Part shown: positions 48,514 through 57,619 of the stretch, piece after piece | Numbering within the stretch: position 1 is the first letter of the stretch | Layout of the letters: each line of letters opens with the position of its first letter | NCBI RefSeq assembly: GCF_032464895.1 | Contig: NZ_JAWDIC010000001.1 | Span: 248,001 to 312,000, forward strand | Reading direction: 5' to 3' | Origin: Phycicoccus sp. M110.8 | GTDB lineage: Bacteria; Actinomycetota; Actinomycetes; Actinomycetales; Dermatophilaceae | Length of the DNA: 64,000 bases | Notes under the pieces: generated by a model | The model's database searches: none | What the model was told of the DNA's origin: nothing | What the model saw: only the letters and a program-made list of their open reading frames with translations | Translations under genes and position numbers: made by a program

Positions 48514-50700
48514 ATGGTCCCACGTCCCCAGGAGAGAGAACACGTAGTGGTCGAGTCTCGATCCATTGCCGTTTCCGCGACTACAGGCGCCGGGGGTTCC
48601 CCTACGTCGAGCGTCAGAAGGCGCCCCGTTGCGACCCCAGACCGGACCCGGCTCGACATCCAGGGGCTGCGGGCCTTCGCGGTGACGGTGGTCTTGCTGT
48701 ACCACTTCTGGCCGCGACGGCTCACCGGCGGCTACGTCGGCGTGGACGTGTTCTTCGTGATCTCCGGATTCCTGATCTCCTCGCACCTGTTCCGGTCGCC
48801 CCCCACCGACCTCCGCGGCCTGGCGGCGTTTTGGGCCAGGCGGGTCCGCCGATTGCTGCCCGCCGCCACGGTCGTGCTTCTCTGCACCCTCGTCGCGGCG
48901 GTCGCGTGGCTTCCGCAGACCCAGCTCCCCCAGGTGGCACGCGAGCTGGCTGCCGCGGCCCTGTACAGCGAGAACTGGGTCCTCGCGCACTCCGCGACCG
49001 ACTACCTTGCGGCCGAGTCCGCGCCGAGCCCGGTGCAGCACTACTGGTCACTGTCGGTCGAGGAGCAGTACTACCTGTTCTGGCCGATCCTCATCTTCTT
49101 GCTGTATCGCCTCTCGTCGGTCCGCGCGACGCGGCGACGCGGCGACAAGTCGCCCACGCCGTGGCTGGCGGCAGGCTTGGGCGCCGTCTTCGTCTCGTCG
49201 CTGGGCGCCTCCATCCACCTCACCTCGACCAACCCTCCCGCGGCCTACTTCGTGACCCACACCCGCGTGTGGGAGCTCGCCCTCGGGGCCCTGGTCGCCC
49301 TCGCACTCCATACGGGATGGCGGGTTCCCGGAGCCCCCCTCCGGGCGGCTGCAGCGTGGGCGGGCCTGGGCCTCATGACGTGGGCGTGCCTGACCTTCAC
49401 GCAGGCCACCGCGTTCCCCGGGGCGGCCGCCCTCGTGCCGACCGTCGGCACCGCGCTGGTGCTGGCGGCCGACGGCGATGGCGTGGCCTGGTCACCTTCC
49501 GGGCTCCTCGGGCTGCGACCGAGCCAGCGGCTCGGTGACGTGTCCTACTCGGTCTACCTCTGGCACTGGCCCGTGGTCGTCATCGCCCCGGTCGCCCTGG
49601 GACGCACCCTCACGTGGCCGGTGAAGCTGGTCCTCGTCGCACTGGTCCTGGTCGTCGCGGCCCTGTCCAAGGTTTACGTGGAGGACACCGTGCGCCGCGC
49701 GCCCACGCTGGTGCGAAGCCTCCCCCGCAGCTTCGCCGTGGCTGCCGTCAGCATCTCCCTGGTGGTCGCGTCCAGCGTGGCCACGGTGGCGTGGACGGAC
49801 GCGCGACAGGCCGCGGACCGGGCCGCGCTCCACGCAGCGCTGTCCGACACGACCTGCCTCGGTGCCGCAGCCCTGCGCAACAAGGGGTGCGCGCCCATCC
49901 AGGGCCGCAAGCTGCTGAACAGCCCGTCGGTGGCGCGTGACGACAAGCCCGGTGTCTATGCGGACGACTGCTGGTCGAACAACCCGTTCACCCGACACCG
50001 GGTCTGCACCTACGGCGACAGCGGAGGAAAGACCAGGGTCGCCCTCTTGGGCAACTCGCATGCCGGTCACTGGCAGCCGGCGCTCGACCCCCTGGCACGG
50101 GAGCGGCACTGGAGGTTGGACACCTACCTCGTGTCGCAGTGCTACACGGTCACGATCCCCATCGATCTCAAACCGGCTGCCCTGAGCGGGAACTGCACGC
50201 GCTGGAACGAGTGGGCCATCGACTCGATCATCAAGGGTCGGTACGACCTCGTAGTGATGAGCAACCGAACGTGGCAGCCGTTGCGAGGGGTCGCCCGTGC
50301 AGACAAGCCCCGGGTGGCAGAGGCGGCGTACCGGGATGTCCTGAAGCGCTTCACCGACGCAGGCATCCGGGTCATGGTGATCCGGGACGTGCCGTCCGCC
50401 GTGACCGAGGCCCCGGACTGCGTCGCCCAGCACCTCAACGACGTCACCGCCTGCGACAACCCCGCCTCCAAGGCGCTGGAGTCTGATCCGCTGGCGGCTG
50501 CCTCGCGCGCAGACCGAACCGGTATGGTCACCACGCTCGACCTGACCGACCGATTCTGTCGTGCCGGCACGTGCCACCAGGTGATAGGCGGTCTGCTGGC
50601 CTACTTCGACCACGGTCACCTCACGGCCACCTTCACCCGGACCCTCGAGCCGGACATCGGCGCTGCCCTCGATAGAGTGATGGGTCCTCGACAGCCCTGA
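48514..50700 (+). CDS. OafA/YrhL-type acyltransferase with C-terminal SGNH domain
   Basis: A 728-residue integral-membrane acyltransferase 3 fused to an extracytoplasmic SGNH hydrolase-like domain. The N-terminal 50 residues are Ser/Thr/Arg-rich. The acyltransferase 3 part has RLDIQGLRAFAV, LLYHFWPRRLTGGYVGVDVF and FVISGFL, followed by about ten helices and LSVEEQYYLFWPIL. The SGNH domain begins near residue 460; it holds VALLGNSHAGHWQP (nucleophile Ser in GNSHA) and FDHGHLTATF (catalytic Asp and His). Such fusions O-acetylate peptidoglycan, polysaccharides or antibiotics. Six or more cysteines in the SGNH part suggest disulfides. The gene is less GC-biased than its neighbours and lacks the CGGCATAC motif. 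ATG at 48514 follows a run of G; GTG near 48548 is an alternative start. Confidence 0.85.
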   Translation: MVPRPQEREHVVVESRSIAVSATTGAGGSPTSSVRRRPVATPDRTRLDIQGLRAFAVTVVLLYHFWPRRLTGGYVGVDVFFVISGFLISSHLFRSPPTDLRGLAAFWARRVRRLLPAATVVLLCTLVAAVAWLPQTQLPQVARELAAAALYSENWVLAHSATDYLAAESAPSPVQHYWSLSVEEQYYLFWPILIFLLYRLSSVRATRRRGDKSPTPWLAAGLGAVFVSSLGASIHLTSTNPPAAYFVTHTRVWELALGALVALALHTGWRVPGAPLRAAAAWAGLGLMTWACLTFTQATAFPGAAALVPTVGTALVLAADGDGVAWSPSGLLGLRPSQRLGDVSYSVYLWHWPVVVIAPVALGRTLTWPVKLVLVALVLVVAALSKVYVEDTVRRAPTLVRSLPRSFAVAAVSISLVVASSVATVAWTDARQAADRAALHAALSDTTCLGAAALRNKGCAPIQGRKLLNSPSVARDDKPGVYADDCWSNNPFTRHRVCTYGDSGGKTRVALLGNSHAGHWQPALDPLARERHWRLDTYLVSQCYTVTIPIDLKPAALSGNCTRWNEWAIDSIIKGRYDLVVMSNRTWQPLRGVARADKPRVAEAAYRDVLKRFTDAGIRVMVIRDVPSAVTEAPDCVAQHLNDVTACDNPASKALESDPLAAASRADRTGMVTTLDLTDRFCRAGTCHQVIGGLLAYFDHGHLTATFTRTLEPDIGAALDRVMGPRQP

Positions 50701-50759
50701 GCTCGACTGAAGGCTTGTCGGGCACCCCTGGGAGCGAGAGGAACAAGACGACCCCTCGG

Positions 50760-51701
50760 CTATCCCGGGCGCGTGAGAGTGGCGTGCAGCTCGGCAGGCA
50801 GCTCCTCGCCGAGGGTGCGCGCGGCGAGCCAGGCCGCTCCCCCGACGCCGGACCCACAGCGCGCGACCGGCGCACCCGGCCACCGCGCCGCGATGCGCGC
50901 CTCCACCAGGCCACGCAGCCGTGCCGTCCCGAGCATGCCGCCGCCGAGGACCACGACGCTCGAGTCACCCTCGTCGCGCACCTGGCCCAGCGTCGTGACC
51001 AGCTCGTCCGCCGCCGCCTCGAGGATCGCCGCCGCGGCCGGTGACCCGGCCTCCGCGCACTCGACGACCACCCGCGCCAGCTCGGAGATCCGCACCGGCT
51101 CCACGGCATACGCGGCGCCGACGACGGCCTGGCGGTCCACCTCCGCGCGGCCGGTGAGGTGCTGCGCCACCGCCTCGGCGAGCGGGTCGCCGGGCGTCGC
51201 GACGGGTGCACACGCGTGCCGCACGGCCGCGCGCCCGATCCAGAAGCCCGAGCCGTGGTCACCGAGCAGCCAGCCGAGGCCGTCGGCCACCCGCCCGGCG
51301 TGCCCTCCCACGAACTCCCCGGCGATCGCACCGGTGCCGCTGATGAGCACCGAGCCGTCGGGGTCAGGCGTCCCCGAGGCGAACGCCACGTCGATGTCGC
51401 CGATGAGCACGGGCCCCCCGGGAAGCCCCAGCTCGTGCCAGACCTGCCGCAGCGCCTCGTGCGCACCGGTCTCCGAGCCGAAGCCCGCAGCGCCGATGAC
51501 GTTGCCCCGCACCAGCGACCGGTCCACGCCCTCGAGCGCCTGCTCGAGCGCCGACCGGATCGCCGCCATGGCGGGCCCGACCCCTCGCGAGATCGGGTTG
51601 CCGCCACCCGCCAGCCCCGTGCCCACGACCCTCCCGGAGAGGTCGGCGACGAGCGCGCGGCTGCTCGTCCCGCCGACGTCCATGCCGGCGACGAGGGTCA
51701 C
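50760..51701 (-). CDS. BadF/BadG-type kinase, N-acetylglucosamine-kinase-like
   Basis: A 313-residue ASKHA-fold kinase. The ATP-binding phosphate loops are DVGGTSSRAL at the N-terminus and LISGTGAIAGEFV mid-protein. LLGDHGSGFWIGRAAVRHA and VVVLGGGMLGTARL are also typical of the BadF/BadG/BcrA family that includes human and bacterial GlcNAc kinases. Its GTG overlaps the stop of the SIS gene (GTGA). With that SIS isomerase the likely job is phosphorylation of an amino sugar (GlcNAc or MurNAc-type) from cell-wall turnover; the substrate is inferred from context. Confidence 0.82.
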   Translation of the reverse strand: MTLVAGMDVGGTSSRALVADLSGRVVGTGLAGGGNPISRGVGPAMAAIRSALEQALEGVDRSLVRGNVIGAAGFGSETGAHEALRQVWHELGLPGGPVLIGDIDVAFASGTPDPDGSVLISGTGAIAGEFVGGHAGRVADGLGWLLGDHGSGFWIGRAAVRHACAPVATPGDPLAEAVAQHLTGRAEVDRQAVVGAAYAVEPVRISELARVVVECAEAGSPAAAAILEAAADELVTTLGQVRDEGDSSVVVLGGGMLGTARLRGLVEARIAARWPGAPVARCGSGVGGAAWLAARTLGEELPAELHATLTRPG

Positions 51702-52507
51702 AGCACGCGGCGGAGGCGACCGGCGTACCGCGCCTCGAGCGCGTTGTTGTGCTCGTCCCCCTCCGGGATGTTCGCCGACAGGTAGACCGGCGGGGTCACG
51801 CCACGCGCGACCAGCCGCGACAGGGTCTCGGCCACCATCATCTGCGCCAGCAGCGCGGCCGTGATCGAGGACAGGCCGCAGGCCGTCCCGCCACCGGGCA
51901 GCGGCAGCACCGCGTCGCCGTACGGCGCCCCGTTGTCGAGCACGATGTCCGCCACCTCGAACAGCCGCAGCCCGCTGGGGTGGCGCGAGGTCACCTGGGT
52001 GGTGTGCGCGAGCGACGTGACGGCGATGAGCGGGTGGCCCTTCTCCTTCACCAGGCGCGCGAACTCGACGATGCTGCCGTTGCCGCCGGAGTTGGAGGCG
52101 ATCAGGAACACGTCCTGCGGCTGCGCGTCCAAGGCCAGGTCGTAGATGTGCCGGGCGAGGGAGGGGTCACGCTCGAGCAGCCCGGCCCGCTCCGGGTCCG
52201 TTGCCGCACCCTCCGCCCCGGCGGCGGCCACCGCGTCGCGCAGCGCCAGCCGGTTGGTGGGGATGAAGCCGCCGGCGCGCCCCGCGATCTCCATCGCGAA
52301 CGCCTCGGAGTGCCCCGTCCCGAACGCCTGGAGGACACCGTTGCCGGCGACGCAGTCCGCCATGAGGTCGGCGGCGGCGGCGATGGCGGCCGCCTGCGAG
52401 CTCGCGACGGCGGAGATGGCCTGTGCGGCGACCGAGGCGAATGCCGCGCCGCTCAGCTCGGAACCGGCGGGCACCTCGGCGGGCACGGGGTCGATCGTGG
52501 GAGTCAT
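51698..52507 (-). CDS. SIS-domain sugar-phosphate isomerase/etherase-like protein
   Basis: A 269-residue SIS-domain protein. Phosphosugar-binding loops are seen in FGTGHSEAFAMEIAGRAGG and IASNSGGNGSIVEFA, plus the SLAHTTQVTSRHPSG segment. It is similar to the UPF0309 type and to MurNAc-6-phosphate etherases, but no clear MurQ signature is visible. Lying between the BadF kinase and an acyltransferase gene, with 4-bp overlaps on both sides, it looks like part of an amino-sugar unit. The ATG at 52507 is inside the ATGA overlap with the upstream gene. Confidence 0.8.
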   Translation of the reverse strand: MTPTIDPVPAEVPAGSELSGAAFASVAAQAISAVASSQAAAIAAAADLMADCVAGNGVLQAFGTGHSEAFAMEIAGRAGGFIPTNRLALRDAVAAAGAEGAATDPERAGLLERDPSLARHIYDLALDAQPQDVFLIASNSGGNGSIVEFARLVKEKGHPLIAVTSLAHTTQVTSRHPSGLRLFEVADIVLDNGAPYGDAVLPLPGGGTACGLSSITAALLAQMMVAETLSRLVARGVTPPVYLSANIPEGDEHNNALEARYAGRLRRVL

Positions 52508-53664
52508 GCGGGGATCCTTTCGTGTGGTGTCACCGTATCCGTCGGACTGGTCGTGGGACCCGGCGTCCGGGCGTGCAGGAGCCGGCGGGCCGGTCGCTCG
52601 ACGAGCACGTGCATGCCCCAGGCGGCTGCCCCGAGCACGAGCGCGATCGCGACGACGGCGAGCCCGGCGGACCACCACGCGCCCTGCCCCCACTCGCGCA
52701 GGGCCGACACGACGCCGCGCAGCAGGTAGTGCGTCATGTAGAGGCAGTAGGACGCCTCACCCGCCACGACCATCCACGGCGTCGACAGCCACCGCGCCAG
52801 CAGTCCCTGGGACGCCGCGACGACCGCCACGACAAGTCCCAGCGCGGGAGCCGCCCAGTAGTCGCCCGCGGAGGCCGCGGGCACCAGGGCCAGCACCACC
52901 GGGACGACCAGGAGCCAGGGCGCGAGCCGCCCGAGGCGCAGTCCGCCGCGCACCCACGCGAGGCACAGGAAGGCACCGCCCACGAACTCCCCCATGATCC
53001 GCACGTAGAACATGTGCTCGAGGTTGCCGTTGGGCAGGGCGAACACCGCGAACACCGCGAGCATCGCGGCATACGAGAGGGCGGCGCCGGCCAGCGCGGT
53101 GCGGGCGCGGACCACCCGGGCGAGCAGCACGAACATCACCGGCGCGGTCAGGTAGGCGAACCACTCCGAGCCGATCGACCAGGCAGGGCCGTTGAAGCTC
53201 GGCCGGTCGTGCCACCAGTTGTGCACGAGCAGGACGTTCTCGACGTAGGCGCCGGGGGTGCGCCGGTGGCCGTTCGCACCGATGCCGAGGGTGCCGACCA
53301 GCGCTGCCGTCACGAGGTCGATGTTGAGCGCCACGAAGTGGACCGGCCACACGCGCGCGAACCGGTTGCGGACGAACGACACCGAGGCGCCCCACGAGAA
53401 CCGGCGCATGGAGTCGGCGTAGTTGTACGCGAGGATGAAGCCGCTGAGTGGGAAGAAGAGGTCGACCCCCAGGTACCCCGCGCGCAGCAGCGTGTCGGCC
53501 GGGGCGAGCCAGGGCAGCAGCGCCTCGACGTCGTCCCGGTAGTGGAACAGCACGACCCAGGCCGCGGCGAGCACGCGCAGCCCCGTGAGCGCCGGCAGCG
53601 CGGGTCGGCGCTGGCCGGCGACCGCCGTCAGTGGTCTCCCGCCTTGCTCTCCCGGGCGGCCCAC
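52504..53664 (-). CDS. Acyltransferase 3 family membrane protein
   Basis: About 386 residues, ten transmembrane helices, family acyltransferase 3. Visible hallmarks are LTGLRVLAAAWVVLFHY with the catalytic His, GYLGVDLFFPLSGFILAY, and WSIGSEWFAYL. It lacks an SGNH domain, unlike the gene at 48.5 kb. The start is uncertain. GTG at 53664 gives a 37-bp overlap with the GNAT gene but has no clear ribosome-binding site. CTG at 53631 would give CTGA, the same 4-bp overlap style used elsewhere here, after GGGAGA. It probably O-acylates a surface glycan or amino sugar. Confidence 0.75.
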   Translation of the reverse strand: MGRPGEQGGRPLTAVAGQRRPALPALTGLRVLAAAWVVLFHYRDDVEALLPWLAPADTLLRAGYLGVDLFFPLSGFILAYNYADSMRRFSWGASVSFVRNRFARVWPVHFVALNIDLVTAALVGTLGIGANGHRRTPGAYVENVLLVHNWWHDRPSFNGPAWSIGSEWFAYLTAPVMFVLLARVVRARTALAGAALSYAAMLAVFAVFALPNGNLEHMFYVRIMGEFVGGAFLCLAWVRGGLRLGRLAPWLLVVPVVLALVPAASAGDYWAAPALGLVVAVVAASQGLLARWLSTPWMVVAGEASYCLYMTHYLLRGVVSALREWGQGAWWSAGLAVVAIALVLGAAAWGMHVLVERPARRLLHARTPGPTTSPTDTVTPHERIPA

Positions 53665-54209
53665 TCGTCGGCGCGGACGGCATACACGGCCAGGTCGGTC
53701 CACTGGCCCTTGAACCACGAGCCCTGCTGGAAGTAGGCCTCGCGTCGCATCCCCAGCCGCTCGCAGATCCGGGCGGAGGCGTCGTTCTCGCCGTCGAGCT
53801 GGGCCCACACTCGGTGCACGCCCAGCTCGTCGAACGCCACCCGCACCAGCGCCTCCGCCGCTTCGGTCGCGTAGCCCATGCCCTGCATGTCGGGCGCCAG
53901 CACCCAGCCGATCTCCGCCTGCCGGCCGTCGTGGCCGTCGGGTCCGTCGAGGTGCAGCAGCACGTCCCCGATCACGCGGCCGTCGAGCTCGACGGCGAGG
54001 GTGCAGATGGGGTGGGAGGGCTCGATGCGACCGGCAGTGGCACGTTCGGCGACCATGTCCTGCACCTGCTCGAGCGTCTTCGGCTCGCCCGGGATGTACC
54101 GCACGACGTCCGGCACCGAGCGGTAGGCGAACACGTGCCGCTCGTCACCCGGCCGCAGGCTGCGCAGCACGAGGCGATCGGTCGTGATCGGGAGCCGCAC
54201 GCGCGGCAT
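53628..54209 (-). CDS. GNAT-family acetyltransferase (RimJ/RimL-like)
   Basis: A 193-residue GNAT of the RimJ/RimL type: TDRLVLRSLRPGDERHVF at the N-terminus, the acetyl-CoA loop DMQGMGYATEAAEALVRVAF, and HRVWAQLDGENDASARICERLGM. The acetyl acceptor is unknown (ribosomal protein termini, aminoglycosides and others are used by relatives). The ATG at 54209 has AGGAGC upstream and lies inside a GTATGCCG octamer. It is the first gene of the minus-strand chain that continues into the acyltransferase, SIS and kinase genes. Confidence 0.82.
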   Translation of the reverse strand: MPRVRLPITTDRLVLRSLRPGDERHVFAYRSVPDVVRYIPGEPKTLEQVQDMVAERATAGRIEPSHPICTLAVELDGRVIGDVLLHLDGPDGHDGRQAEIGWVLAPDMQGMGYATEAAEALVRVAFDELGVHRVWAQLDGENDASARICERLGMRREAYFQQGSWFKGQWTDLAVYAVRADEWAARESKAGDH

Positions 54210-54278
54210 ACCTGCTCCTGCCTCCGGGCCTGCCCGGGACCACACGGTCCCCACGCCACCCGGACGGGTCGTCGCGGA

Positions 54279-55676
54279 CTAGAGGTTGATCATGTGCCCG
54301 GCGATGCCCTCGATGGCCTCCTTGACCGCCTCGGACAGCGTCGGGTGGGCGAAGACGTTGCGGGCGACCTCGTCGGCGGTGAGGTCCCACTGCTGCGCCA
54401 GCGTCAGGGCCGGCAGCAGCTCGGTGACCTCGGGTCCGATGAGGTGGGCGCCGAGGAGCTCGTTGTGCTTGGCGTCGGCGACGATCTTGACGAAGCCCAC
54501 GCCCTCGGCCATGCCGCGCGCCTTGCCGTTGGCCGAGAACGGGAACGACGCGGTCTTGACGTCGTAGCCGCGCTCCTTCGCCTGCTCCTCGGAGTACCCG
54601 AAGGAGGCGATCTGCGGCTGGCAGAACGTCGCCCGCGGGATCATGTCGAAGTTGATCTCCATGGTCTCGGCACCCGCGATCGTCTCGGCGGCGACGACAC
54701 CCATGGCCTCGGCGGTGTGCGCCAGCATGAGCTTGCCGGTGACGTCGCCGATCGCGTAGACGTTCGGGACGTTGGTGCGGCCGCGCTCGTCGACGGCGAT
54801 GGCACCGCGGTCGGTGACCTGCACACCGGTGGTCTCCAGGCCGTAGCCCTCGAGGCGCGGGGCGAACCCGATCGCCTGCAGGACCTTGTCGGTCTCGAGC
54901 ACGGTCGACTCGCCACCGGCAGCCGGCGAGACGGTGACCTTGACCGTCTCGCCGCTGTCGTCGATCGACTCGACCTTGGTCGACAGCAGGACCTTCACGC
55001 CGAGCTTCTTGTACTGCTTGAGCAGCTCCTTGGACACGTCGGCGTCCTCGGTCGGCACCATGCGGTCGAGGAACTCGACGATGGTCACCTCGACCCCGAA
55101 GTTCTTCATGACATAGGCGAACTCGACACCGATGGCACCCGAGCCGGCGATCACGATCGACTCCGGCAGCTGGTCGGTGAGGATCTGCTCCTCGTAGGTC
55201 ACCACGCGGTCGGAGAGCTTCGTGCCCGGGATGAGCCGGGTCGTGGCACCGGTCCCGATGATGAGGTTGTCGAACGTGATCGAGCGCCGCTCGCCGGACG
55301 TCAGCGCGACGTCCATCGAGGTCGGGCCGGTCAGGGTGCCCCAGCCCTCGAGCTCCTCGACCTTGTTCTTCTTCATGAGGTAGTGGACGCCCTTGGCGCT
55401 GGCCTCGGCGACCTTGCGGCTGCGCGAGTGCGTGACGCCGAAGTCCATCGTCGGGTCGCCGGAGATGCCGAACGTGGCCTTCTCCTGCGTGATGATGTGC
55501 GCGATCTCCGCGTTGCGCAGCAGCGCCTTGGAGGGGATGCAGCCGACGTTGAGGCAGACACCGCCCCAGTACTTCGACTCGACGATGCCCACCTTCTTCC
55601 CGAGCTGCGAAGCGCGGATCGCCGCGACGTACCCGCCGGGACCGGCACCGAGGACAACGACGTCGAAGTCAGCCAT
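54279..55676 (-). CDS. lpdA: Dihydrolipoyl dehydrogenase (E3)
   Basis: A 465-residue flavoprotein disulfide reductase that reoxidises dihydrolipoamide in the 2-oxoacid dehydrogenase complexes. FAD motif [16 protein letters not shown], redox cysteines C41 and C46 in [16 protein letters not shown] motif [13 protein letters not shown], second FAD motif [10 protein letters not shown], and the catalytic His-Glu region [12 protein letters not shown] at the C-terminus. Family length is 460-475. The ATG at 55676 has TAGGCT 7 nt upstream, so it is probably leaderless and transcribed alone; the GNAT gene starts 69 bp beyond the stop. Confidence 0.95.
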   Translation of the reverse strand: MADFDVVVLGAGPGGYVAAIRASQLGKKVGIVESKYWGGVCLNVGCIPSKALLRNAEIAHIITQEKATFGISGDPTMDFGVTHSRSRKVAEASAKGVHYLMKKNKVEELEGWGTLTGPTSMDVALTSGERRSITFDNLIIGTGATTRLIPGTKLSDRVVTYEEQILTDQLPESIVIAGSGAIGVEFAYVMKNFGVEVTIVEFLDRMVPTEDADVSKELLKQYKKLGVKVLLSTKVESIDDSGETVKVTVSPAAGGESTVLETDKVLQAIGFAPRLEGYGLETTGVQVTDRGAIAVDERGRTNVPNVYAIGDVTGKLMLAHTAEAMGVVAAETIAGAETMEINFDMIPRATFCQPQIASFGYSEEQAKERGYDVKTASFPFSANGKARGMAEGVGFVKIVADAKHNELLGAHLIGPEVTELLPALTLAQQWDLTADEVARNVFAHPTLSEAVKEAIEGIAGHMINL

Positions 55677-55683
55677 GACGGCA

Positions 55684-55689
55684 AGCCTA
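55684..55689 (-). promoter_or_regulatory. Leaderless -10 box of lpdA
   Basis: TAGGCT on the minus strand, then TGCCGTC and the ATG at 55676 (7-nt spacer). Confidence 0.55.
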
Positions 55690-55725
55690 CTGACTCGCCG
55701 CGGACTCGCCGCCGAGGGTTCCCCC

Positions 55726-56997
55726 TCAGGCGGCGAGGGCCGCCTCGCGCGCCGGCTCTGCGACCGGGCGGCGTGCCCGCAGCACGGCCCGCAGGCGCCA
55801 GGCGCCGAAGACGGCCAGCAGGCTGATGCCGACGTGGACGCCCACGAAGACGCTGCCGAGACCAGCCCCCAGCAGGAGCCCCGCCACGAGCGGGCCGACC
55901 GCGGAGAACCCGGTCTGCAGGGCCGTGAACAGCCCGAGAGTCGTGCCCACCAGCCCGGAGGGCGCCAAGCTGGCCGTCAGCGGGTTGAGCACCGGCGCGT
56001 ACATCGTCTCGCCCACCGCGAAGATCCCGAAGGTCGTGACGAACAGGGTCGCGGCCAGCTCGGGGGACGAGCCCGCGACGAGGGAGGCGCCCGCGAGCAC
56101 CAGCCACGACAGCGTCCAGATGGCGCCGACGGCGATGAGCAGGGCCGGGCCGCTGCGGCGGGCGGTGAGCCGGACGACGACCATCTGCAGGGCGATGATG
56201 ACGACGCAGTTCACCGCGGCCGCGAGGCCGATGGTGGTCTCGCGCACGTCCAGGACCGTGAGGGCGTATGCCGGGAGCCCGGACTCGAACTGGGCGTAGA
56301 ACCCCAGCGCGAGCGTGACCGTGACCAGGGCCGTCCAGCGCAGGGCGGGCACGGCCCAGATGAGCCGCCACGCCTGGCGCACGCCCGGCGAGCGCACCGG
56401 CTGCTCGAGCGTGGCGTCGGCCACCGGCTGGGACTCCACGCTCCCCCAGCGACGGGCACCGGCGAGCAGGATGAGCGCCGCAGAGACGACGAACCCGGCG
56501 GCAGCGGTCGCGAAGGCAGGCCACATTCCCGACTCGCGGTGCAGGTCCACGACGTAGCCCGCGGCGAACGCACCGACGGCCATGCCGAGCGACTGGCCCG
56601 TGAACTGCCAGGCGAACACCTTGCGGCGGTTGCCGCCACCGACCCAGCGGAGCACGAGCACGGACTGCGCCGGGGCCGCGGCGGTGATGCCGAGGCCGAA
56701 GACGAACATGCCGGTCAGGAACGCCGCCGGCGAGCCCGCGAACCCGAGCCCGACCGCACCGGCCGCCGCCACGACCTTGGCGGCGACGGCCACCAGCACG
56801 GGCGAGACCCGGTCGGCCAGGCGCCCGCCCAAGGGTGCCGCGAGCAGGGCGCCCACGGAGAACAGGCTCGAGGCCGCGGCCGCGGCGAACGAGCCCCAGC
56901 CGCGCGTCGAGGCGGCATACGCGTACTGGTAGGGCAGGACGGTGCCCCAGCCGAGCATGGCGACGGCGGAGGCGACGATGAGGAGACGGGCACGCAT
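55726..56997 (-). CDS. MFS transporter, probably regulated by the divergent MarR
   Basis: A 423-residue, 12-helix major-facilitator protein. Loop motifs are present as [18 protein letters not shown] and, in the second half, less conserved residues. It starts at ATG 56997 ([18 protein letters not shown]); an in-frame extension past this would cover the operator and is unlikely. The substrate is unknown. Divergence from a MarR-family regulator with an AT-rich palindromic region between them is the classic arrangement for an inducible exporter. Confidence 0.8.
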   Translation of the reverse strand: MRARLLIVASAVAMLGWGTVLPYQYAYAASTRGWGSFAAAAASSLFSVGALLAAPLGGRLADRVSPVLVAVAAKVVAAAGAVGLGFAGSPAAFLTGMFVFGLGITAAAPAQSVLVLRWVGGGNRRKVFAWQFTGQSLGMAVGAFAAGYVVDLHRESGMWPAFATAAAGFVVSAALILLAGARRWGSVESQPVADATLEQPVRSPGVRQAWRLIWAVPALRWTALVTVTLALGFYAQFESGLPAYALTVLDVRETTIGLAAAVNCVVIIALQMVVVRLTARRSGPALLIAVGAIWTLSWLVLAGASLVAGSSPELAATLFVTTFGIFAVGETMYAPVLNPLTASLAPSGLVGTTLGLFTALQTGFSAVGPLVAGLLLGAGLGSVFVGVHVGISLLAVFGAWRLRAVLRARRPVAEPAREAALAA

Positions 56998-57014
56998 GGC
57001 AGGGTCAACACTTC

Positions 57015-57050
57015 TTCGATAACGAATATTTCGAAATCGAAATTTACCAT
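57015..57050. promoter_or_regulatory. AT-rich palindromic operator between MFS and marR genes
   Basis: A strikingly AT-rich stretch in very GC-rich DNA. ATTTCGA-AA-TCGAAAT (57028-57043) is a perfect two-arm palindrome and TTCG-ATAA-CGAA (57015-57026) is a second. TACCAT (57045-57050) could be the marR -10 box. Two binding sites for a MarR dimer, covering both promoters, fit autoregulation. Confidence 0.65.
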
Positions 57051-57064
57051 GCCATGATGCCGCC

Positions 57065-57586
57065 ATGACAGCGAGGTCGCGGCGCAGGCGCACCGCCCAG
57101 GAGCAGTACCGCGAGGCCGTGGCGAGCTACGTCGCGGCCGGCGGCGAGGAGTCCGTGCAGCGGGTCATCACGGCCGTCAGCTCGCTCAGCCGCAAGCTGG
57201 ACCAGTGGTACACGCGCCAGCTCGCCGACCTCGACCTGTCCCACGGCGAGTGGTCGGTCATCGCGCTCCTGGCGACCTCAGAGGGGCAGCCGGTGACGCC
57301 CACCAAGCTCGCGGACGCAGGCAACGTGGCCGCGTCCTCGATGACCCACCGGCTCGACAAGATGACCGAGCGCGGGCTGGTGCGCCGCTCCCCCGACCCG
57401 GAGAACCGCACCCGCGTCCTCGTCGAGCTCACCACGCAGGGGTGGGAGCTGTTCGAGGCCGCGGTGCGCGAGGCCAACGTCGTCGAGTCCGACGTCTTGG
57501 CCCCCCTCACGCGCGAGGAGCGCGACCAGCTGGCCGCGCTCCTCGAGGTCGTGATCGCCGGGCTCGACGAGGTCGACCCGACCTGA
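57065..57586 (+). CDS. MarR-family transcriptional regulator
   Basis: A 173-residue winged-helix protein. A basic N-terminal arm (residues 2-15) precedes the dimerisation helix and HTH: LSHGEWSVIALLATSEGQ, VTPTKLADAGNVAASSMTHR and LDKMTERGLVRRSPDPENRT, the last carrying the wing. The C-terminal helix ends with VIAGLDEVDPT. It is divergent from the MFS gene and most likely represses it and itself through the palindromes at 57015-57050. The ligand is unknown. Confidence 0.87.
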   Translation: MTARSRRRRTAQEQYREAVASYVAAGGEESVQRVITAVSSLSRKLDQWYTRQLADLDLSHGEWSVIALLATSEGQPVTPTKLADAGNVAASSMTHRLDKMTERGLVRRSPDPENRTRVLVELTTQGWELFEAAVREANVVESDVLAPLTREERDQLAALLEVVIAGLDEVDPT

Positions 57587-57587
57587 C

Positions 57588-57605
57588 GGCCGCCGTCGGG
57601 CGGCC
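57588..57605. terminator. Hairpin between marR and ndk
   Basis: GGCCGCC (57588-57594) pairs with GGCGGCC (57599-57605), loop GTCG. It lies between convergent stops at 57586 and 57620 and can serve both. Confidence 0.65.
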
Positions 57606-57619
57606 GCGGTGGGCTCGGC

